Origin: Nipponacmea schrenckii
Lineage: Eukaryota; Mollusca; Gastropoda; Lottiidae
Reading direction: 5' to 3'
Length of the DNA stretch: 64,000 bases
Assembly (NCBI GenBank): GCA_030562195.1
Contig: JAUJPP010000012.1
Coordinates: 18,228,001 to 18,292,000, forward strand
The notes under the pieces were generated by a model. The model had not been told where the DNA came from. It searched no databases and was given only the letters and a program-made list of their open reading frames with translations. A program made the translations under genes and the position numbers. Shown here piece by piece: positions 58,101-64,000 of this stretch. Positions within the stretch are counted from its first letter, which is position 1. Each line of letters begins with the position of its first letter.

Positions 58101-61100
58101 TCTGTTGAAGTAAATGAAAATCCTCCACTGGCACCAAAAGAAAATTTAGTTGAGGCTCCGCTCTCTGTTGACATGCCTGCAGGTTCAGGTTTCTCACCAG
58201 GTTTAAGTGTATTACAAGCAAGACATTTTTTGACATTGGCCTTATTGGAAACTAAACATCCAGAACATTCCCAGCTACCAGGGTCAGGTTTAAATAATTG
58301 AGATAAAGTTGGTGCTTTATTTTCAGGTTTGGATTTGTTTGTTTCAAGTACTGGTGGTTTCAGTGGTGATGTTTTGGTTGCATCTGAAGATGGTTCTTTA
58401 TTGCTGAAACTAAATCCTGCAAAGGGACTCGCAGTCTTAGCTGGTTCATTGGTATCTTTCTTCTGTGGTGTTTTAGGGGTTAGTGAAAATCCAGAAAATG
58501 GACTTTCTTTTTGTTTTGGATCCTGTGCTGCTGTTCCAAAAGTTGGAGTCTTTACCAAACTTGATCCAAAAGCACCAGTACTTCCACTTTGAGATGTTAT
58601 ACTGGCTCCAAAGGCAGAGCCAAAAGAAGCAGCGCCTCCAAAAGCAGGTTTAACAAAGACAGCTGCTTGAGAAGAGCTAGAAGCTGGCTGAGTTGATTCA
58701 ATGGAGTCCTTTGCTGGTATTTTTGGAATTAGTTTTGTTTCATTTACAACAGGTGAGTCACAAGTTTTTGGTATTAGAGATTGACATTTTTCAAACTCAG
58801 TTTTAAAATTTTGTGCAGCTTCAGGTGTTTTAAATTTGAGTGCAAATTTTTCATGTTTAACTTCTTCATCAGCAAAATCATCAGCCGACCAACACCAAGC
58901 CTTATCAGAGTTTGCAAGAGTTGTTAAATTCATATCCTTGGTCAAAACATGATTAGCACATATTTTAAGAACTTGGTCCCTACGCATCAGGAATCTGCAA
59001 GCATCAGCATCATTCTTCAAAATTTTAAACTCTCCTACACCTCTTTCTTTCCAAGATTTAGCATCTAGGTCATATCTGAAGAGTTTACCACGGTCACTGT
59101 AGACCACAGCTTCCCCTTCTTCTCCAGTTCTCACTGGAACTAATTCTGGTAGTGCAATCACTGGCTCAAAAGTTACATTGGGCTCATATTCCTCAACTGA
59201 TGTATTATGTTCTGTGGCCTTTGGACTTTCGGGTACTTGAGGAGAGCTAGGAGTTTGTTGTACTGGTTCTGGTTTCTCAACAGGGGCAGAAAAGCCACTG
59301 AAACTGGGAGATGATTGGACTGCAGATGGAAATTGTTGTACTGGTGGCAAAAATTGGGACAATATCTGAGTGAAAACACTGGACCTATCTACTGTTTCAA
59401 ATGTCAAATGTAGTATCTTCTCAAATCCAGCAGATTTATGTTTACAAATGACCATCAATGGACTGAGTGATGTCTGCATGGTTAAATTCCTAACATCATA
59501 GCTTTCAATCTCACCCACACCCATAGTTGGTTCCATGATTACTTGAGTGAGGTTGCCAATAGAGACTATCTTGAGTACGACATTGGACTGATTTCCATAC
59601 GAGATCCTTCCACAGAACAAGACCTGGAAAGAACTTGATGTATCTGGTTGACTGTGAGACTGGGGTAGAACCACTGGTGCTTGTACAGGTTCTGGCTGAG
59701 CTAGTTTAGAAGCACCCTTTATAGGAGAGAAGTATCCCGGTCCAGGAAGTTGAGAAAATGTGGAATTGTCGTGACTTACAGGAGGAAAGTACTGATTAGC
59801 TGGATAATTGGGCTCTATGTCTGACATACTACCATACTGTTGCTGCTGCATCCTACGATTGGGCATGTTCATCTGACAAGAACTGGGATCCATCACATTG
59901 CCATATTGATACATCTGAGACATTCTATCGTTTCTCTGCATCTGTGATGGTAAGAGATGTGCTGGCGGTTTGGGAGAGTCCATGAAAGGTGCAGAAGCAG
60001 GACTCATCATGTCGTGGGGTAACATTTCAGCTTTGTATGGAGACTGTACACCAATGTATGATCTGGATGAGTTCATACCTCCAAACACCGCAGAGCGATG
60101 GTACATTTCAAACTGAAACAGAAATAAAAGTGGTCATCTCCGACTAAATGTGTCTTCAATTTGTCTAGATGAAATCAAGGTCAAGCTTTCAGAAATTTCA
60201 AAGCAAGTGAATATCAAAGGGAATAAAATGGATCATTAAATAACCAATTCAATTCAACTTGCTAGTATCTATATCAAATAGGATGGTAAAAAAAACAAAA
60301 CAATAATTCATAAGTCATGATGTAAATATGTATCTAAGACAAGAAACCAGAAGTAAAACTGCAACAGTAAAATAAGCTAAAAAAATACCTTTAATTCTTT
60401 GATAGTTTCCATACATTCTTTCAGACTGGCTGCTAGGTCAACATTACTCTTGGCTAACTCCTCATTTCTACGTAGAACAACTTTCAATATGGATTCCTGG
60501 TAGTGAGACAGTTGTCGTATCTGAGAATCCAATCTTTCTGGGCTAGGGTGAAGATGTTTATTCTCATCTACCTGAATAATCAAAATCAAACAATACATAC
60601 ATGTAACTAGAAATGGTTCGACTGATTACACAAAAAGATGGCCAATGGTTCAATTATTAACTATATAATGAGTGCCTCAAGACTTCATTTACACCATCCA
60701 ACTTTCCACCCGACAACATTGCAGATTTCAGCACCACCAAAGATAAATATTACCCGGTGTGAACAGCCATTAGGTAAACACATGTTAAAAAAAGTGACAC
60801 ATATTATTGGTGTCTGTATTATTATTAGGATCATACATCTATTATGTGCAAGATAATGACTGGAAAAACACAGATTTCAGAAATAATTGTACAATGGCAC
60901 AGTGAGATTAGTGAGTCTTATACCAGTTATTTTATAATTGATTTCGGGACAAATGACTTATCTTGGATGGATAGGAGTAAACAGTACAAACACAATACAA
61001 GCATCAATTACAGGAAGAAAGTTTGAGATTCTTTAGTGAAAATACTTAGCAAAAATAGTCAGTATCAAATACCTGTGGTGTTAAATTAAGACGTCTGGCT

Positions 61101-64000
61101 GAAGTAGAAGCTTTATTACTAGGTGTTGATGTATTTTGTAGGTAATTATCTATGTCTGCTTTACCTTGAGGTGTATGATATCTACTGTTATTACTAGCAT
61201 CCTCTTCCCAATCTATAATCAACATAACAGTCATATAACATTCAAATCCAGACACAACATTTCAGTTGTTATTTGGTTGTTTTAATATTGAATCACATAT
61301 ATACAGGTTTTAATCTCTTATTCATCTTCCATCATTTCCCAAAGCATCCTTTTTTTGCAATCTGTTGGTTCTATGCATGTCATTTGCTTGGTAATGTCAA
61401 ACAAATGTCATTAGTAGGTTTCTATTAAGATAAGCATGACCCAGTTGTAAATGTTTATGGATAATCCAGGAAAAATCGATGCTAAGAGGTTTAGTCAAGG
61501 ACCAGTTGGTAGAAAGAATCGTATGATCTTTTCTTAATAAATTTTTTTTTCCTTTCAGTTGTGGCAAAACAGGAATAACTGAGGAGCAATCTAGGAGGAT
61601 ACCCAGCAGAACTGAGGACTGCCAAACCTTTCAGATACTGTCGGTAGTTTTAGAAAAATTAAGTTTCTTTAAACTCACCATTTTCTGACTGTCTGATCAA
61701 TTTCTCTATATCTTTTATATAGGGATATACTAACTGATTAAGTTCCTGTAAAAGAGATGGTCAATAGTTCAATTTCTGATGACCTGAGGACTCAAATGTC
61801 AATTTGGAACCAGCGAGTCAATATAATAAATAATATCTATTTCTACATAATACTCAGAATAGTTCTAGATGGGAGAGGGGACAGCAAATGAAATGACACA
61901 TGACAAATGTTTTACGCCCTACTCTTATGACCTTTAAGGGCTTATAAAGACGGAGAGGAACAGTAGGATAGTTAAAGATAATTATTTGTCTAGATATACC
62001 AATACACTTACATGATGTTTATCACCTTGTAATCTGTCCAATGTTAAATGTAGACAGCTCAAAGATTTCTCCAGATAAATCTTCCGTTGATCACTGAGTT
62101 CTGCTTCTCTTTCACCCATCAATCTATAAACCTGCAACATTCACAATCCATAATACATCTTACCACTCCAATTGGCAGACTGATGTCTGTGTTTTCTTGC
62201 TATTCCACTGAAACTAAGTGTTTTATGACATCAATTTCCATGCTTATATATTGCAAGCAATATGTCATAAAACACATAGTATAAGTTGATTTACAAGAAC
62301 CACAGATGTTGAGAGTAAAATTGGAATAGGGCATATCAATGATATCAGGGTTCCTGACAAACAATAAATAAAACTTCTGTACAATCACTTTAAAACCCTT
62401 CTGATATAAAACAGCTTGAGGCCTGAACATCTAGAAGAAGTAACCTTTGTACTCCCTGGAAATCAACAACCAGTACTTACCTCCGAGGAATAAAAAGAAG
62501 CCCAGGGTGATGCTATTGACCTATAATATTCTAGAGCCATATCATAAATACCATCTTCTTGTAGTCGTTTACCAATAGCCAGTTTAATTTCTTCTTTTAA
62601 TGTCTGCATGGTATTAGGATCTAGGATTTTATGAGAATCGCTTTCTGGAAAGAGATGCTTGGATGATGATGCTGAAACATTACCACCATTACTGAAAGAA
62701 GAAAATTTTATCAATGAGGAGTACTTGTTTCATGAAAACAGTCCCTTAGCCCCTCAGTTGTGGAACAATATAGAAATATTAAACAGACATATAATTAATT
62801 ACATTATAAGTAAGATTAGTTAGAAAGCTTCTTACACAGCAACTCCCTCCATGGGGGGAAGGGTAGAATTCAAGAGGAGATGATCCACAAATCTAGTCTT
62901 ACCTCTCAATTTGTTCTAGTAGAGTGAGTACATTATACCAGTAGTGATAAGCTCTATCTTTAATCAAAGTAAGCTGACTAGCTGTATATTCTACATCTTT
63001 ATTCATCTATAAAAAACAAAACACTCATTACAAGAGAACGCTAACACATACATCTACAAAATATAACACATACATTAAACAAATACATTTATAAAATACA
63101 ACACATACATTACACAGAGAACACTAGCACATACAACTCAAATATAACACATACATTAAACAAATACATTTATAAAATACAACACATACATTACACAGAG
63201 AACACTAGCACATACAACTATAAAATACAACACAACTATAAAATACAACACATACATTCCACAGAGAACACTAACACATACAACTATAAAATACAACACA
63301 TACATTACACAGAGAACACTAACACATACAACTATAAATACAACACAAACATTACACAGAGAACACTAACACATACATCTATAAATACAACAAATACATT
63401 ACACAGAGAACACTAACACATACATCTATAAATACAACACATACATTACACAGAGAACACTAACACATACATCTATAAATACAACACATACATTACACAG
63501 AGAACACTAACACATACATATATCAAGACAAAGTCACATCAGAAGAACCTACAAAATTTTGAATTAAAGTTGTCTATTGCACTTGAACAATTGCACTTAA
63601 CCAGTTTAGAAAGGGACAGGTTGGCCAATTAAAATTTCAAATACATATTAATAGTCCTCTGAATTACTAAAAATTCACATAAGTTGGTAACCTATATCTT
63701 TGTCCATATATCAGTCTCAAGATGTGACAATAATTTTAACTTTCAAATGCAAATAATTCTGGACATATATTGATTTGAAGGTTCAAATTTTGGTTGGTAT
63801 CAAACAGACCAAGACCAACTCCTCTTCTACTCCATTACATTTTTAACATATGATGGTGAACCAGATCCACGGTATTCAATGAATCCACAACCTACCTTAG
63901 CTTCAAAACACTTAGCAAGATAAAGTAACATTTCCACTGATAAACCATGATTAGGACCAATTAGCCTGATAACTTCCAGACCATGCTGTAGAGTTCTTCT
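49101..64000 (-). CDS. RANBP2/Nup358 nucleoporin, 19 exons, N-terminus beyond the window
   Basis: Exons in order: 64000-63896, 63006-62903, 62691-62481, 62131-62012, 61745-61679, 61212-61073, 60571-60389, 60112-56653, 56062-55853, 55751-55557, 55373-55269, 54010-53843, 53435-53313, 53023-52848, 52167-52101, 51026-50917, 50393-50266, 49913-49784, 49163-49101. They total 5865 nt in phase, 1954 aa plus stop. By residue of this partial protein: end of the TPR region (1 to about 200, HYWYNVLTLLEQIE); coiled coil (about 265-310); RanBD1 (622-750); zinc fingers WECSGC..CLAC (921-950) and WQCSGC..CPSC (1077-1105); FG-rich stretches; RanBD2 (1322-1454); a DDDDVVYE..CPGCRGC exon (1464-1533); RanBD3 (1675-1789); and divergent RanBD4 (about 1825-1934). 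It ends LNDEEDYD. It forms the cytoplasmic filaments of the nuclear pore and binds Ran-GTP. Human RANBP2 has eight zinc fingers, a SUMO E3 region and a C-terminal cyclophilin domain; here only two fingers and neither of the latter are seen. Confidence 0.95.
49240..49500 (+). repeat. Dispersed SINE-like repeat, copy 1
   Basis: It carries CCCAGCCGTAAATGGGTACG, GATAATCTGGGAAAGATC, GCCAAGAGGTTTGGCCAAGG and ACCAGCTGGTAGAAAGGAT. The same series, in the same orientation, appears at about 53620-53800 and 61420-61560. It sits in the last intron of RANBP2. Polymerase III boxes were not clear. Confidence 0.55.
50394..50795. repeat. 43-bp minisatellite carrying copies of a RANBP2 splice acceptor
   Basis: About ten units contain GTCAGATTTCCTGAATCACA and TCTCTAGAAAATACAAAATA. 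Read on the minus strand each gives T-rich sequence, then CTAG or TTAG, then AGAT.TG.TT.AGGAAATCT. This matches the true acceptor and first bases of the exon at 50393 (TTTTTTAG, AGATTTGGTTTAGGAAATCT). The array starts directly at that exon boundary, so the acceptor seeded the array. Confidence 0.85.
51363..52015. mobile_element. Nested inverted-repeat elements in a RANBP2 intron
   Basis: The outer arms AAGACAGTTATCATGGATAG and CTATCCATGATAACTGTCTT extend through ATACTTCTAGAATATT for about 40 bp. Inside them are arms ATTAAAGGGGCCCAGGCTT (about 51484) and AAGCCTGGTCCACTTTAAT (about 51954). A small hairpin, CATTTCAATGTG and CACATTGAAATG, lies in the left flank. The core of about 480 bp is non-coding. 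This fits one palindromic transposon inserted in another. Confidence 0.75.
52228..52382. mobile_element. Small palindromic MITE in a RANBP2 intron
   Basis: The ends CCTGTTTCACAAAA and TTTTGTGAAACAGG are inverted repeats about 150 bp apart. An inner pair, GATTGGTTA and TGACCAATC, adds to the hairpin. It is non-coding and immediately upstream, on the transcript, of the exon at 52167-52101. Confidence 0.65.
53620..53800 (+). repeat. Dispersed SINE-like repeat, copy 2
   Basis: It shares ACCTTGAATAGTCATCTTCA, GCTGTAAATGGGTAAATCTG, GGAAAGATCAATGCCAAGA and ACCAAGGACTAGCTGGTT with the copy at 49240-49500. It lies in the RANBP2 intron between the exons at 54010-53843 and 53435-53313. Confidence 0.55.
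54310..55108. repeat. Near full-length ACGCCCAC/CCGTCCGTC-family element in a RANBP2 intron
   Basis: The left end is ATAGCTTGCCAGGCATGGAC then ATACGCCCACTGG. The right end is TTGACGGACCGACAGACAAA then a palindrome ending TTCATGTGGGCATATAAAA. The inside has four to five tandem units of about 150-165 bp, each with CATCAAAATCCATTGAAAATT, GTAGTTTCTATTG, CAATTTTACTAAGTCAAGG and CTTATCAATTCCAAT. It occupies most of the intron between the exons at 55373-55269 and 54010-53843. Confidence 0.75.
61420..61565 (+). repeat. Dispersed SINE-like repeat, copy 3
   Basis: It has CCCAGTTGTAAATGTTTATG, GATAATCCAGGAAAAATCGA, GCTAAGAGGTTTAGTCAAGG and ACCAGTTGGTAGAAAGAATC, in the same order as copies 1 and 2. It lies in the RANBP2 intron between the exons at 61745-61679 and 61212-61073. 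Confidence 0.5.
63030..63525. repeat. 48-bp minisatellite in a RANBP2 intron
   Basis: About ten copies of a unit with ACACATACATTACACAGAGA, ACACTAACACATACA and TCTATAAATACA. It lies just inside the intron between the exons at 64000-63896 and 63006-62903, starting about 25 bp from the acceptor. Early copies are shorter and more varied; later ones are nearly identical. Confidence 0.9.

Overview
The window is AT-rich, intron-rich eukaryotic nuclear DNA. The protein families point to a mollusc, most likely a gastropod or a relative. It carries two tandem genes for molluscan-type myosin essential light chain, a CCCH zinc-finger gene built like the N-terminal half of ZAP/PARP12, a fuseless-family membrane protein gene, and most of a RANBP2/Nup358 gene. 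All five genes have GT-AG introns. I joined exons by hand, and every junction keeps reading phase. One 500-N scaffold gap lies at 18233-18732. Layout: 1006-6392 (+) is the ZAP/PARP12-like gene (5 coding exons, 738 aa), with a tRNA-derived SINE and a palindromic MITE in its introns. From 8.0 to 18.2 kb there is no recognisable gene: a terminal-repeat element, a foldback element made of short tandem repeats, a small tandem duplication, and a 6-kb satellite of about 47-bp monomers. The scaffold gap follows. 22263-24210 (+) is myosin essential light chain copy 1; its 5' exons were not found. 27562-33463 (+) is copy 2, complete at 159 aa, with a TATA box and three upstream TTACGTCA sites. 34857-37618 (-) is the fuseless-like gene (2 exons, 335 aa, four WRGxW repeats). 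From 38.2 to 48.4 kb is a transposon graveyard: Penelope-like retroelements with GIY-YIG endonuclease, one of them nested in another with an 18-bp target duplication; a CCACCACCATC foldback array; and many copies of a mollusc-type repeat with ACGCCCAC and CCGTCCGTC signatures. 49101-64000 (-) is RANBP2, running off the right edge in its TPR region. It has RanBD, two RanBP2-type zinc fingers, RanBD, RanBD and a divergent fourth RanBD, then a stop, with no cyclophilin domain and no SUMO-ligase internal repeats. The genes do not form an operon or a shared pathway. RANBP2 serves the nuclear pore, the light chains serve myosin II, fuseless-like is a presumed neuronal membrane protein, and the CCCH protein is a presumed RNA binder. 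The most striking non-genic theme is repeat amplification inside genes: minisatellites of 31, 45, 43 and 48 bp sit in four different introns, and one of them has copied a RANBP2 splice acceptor.
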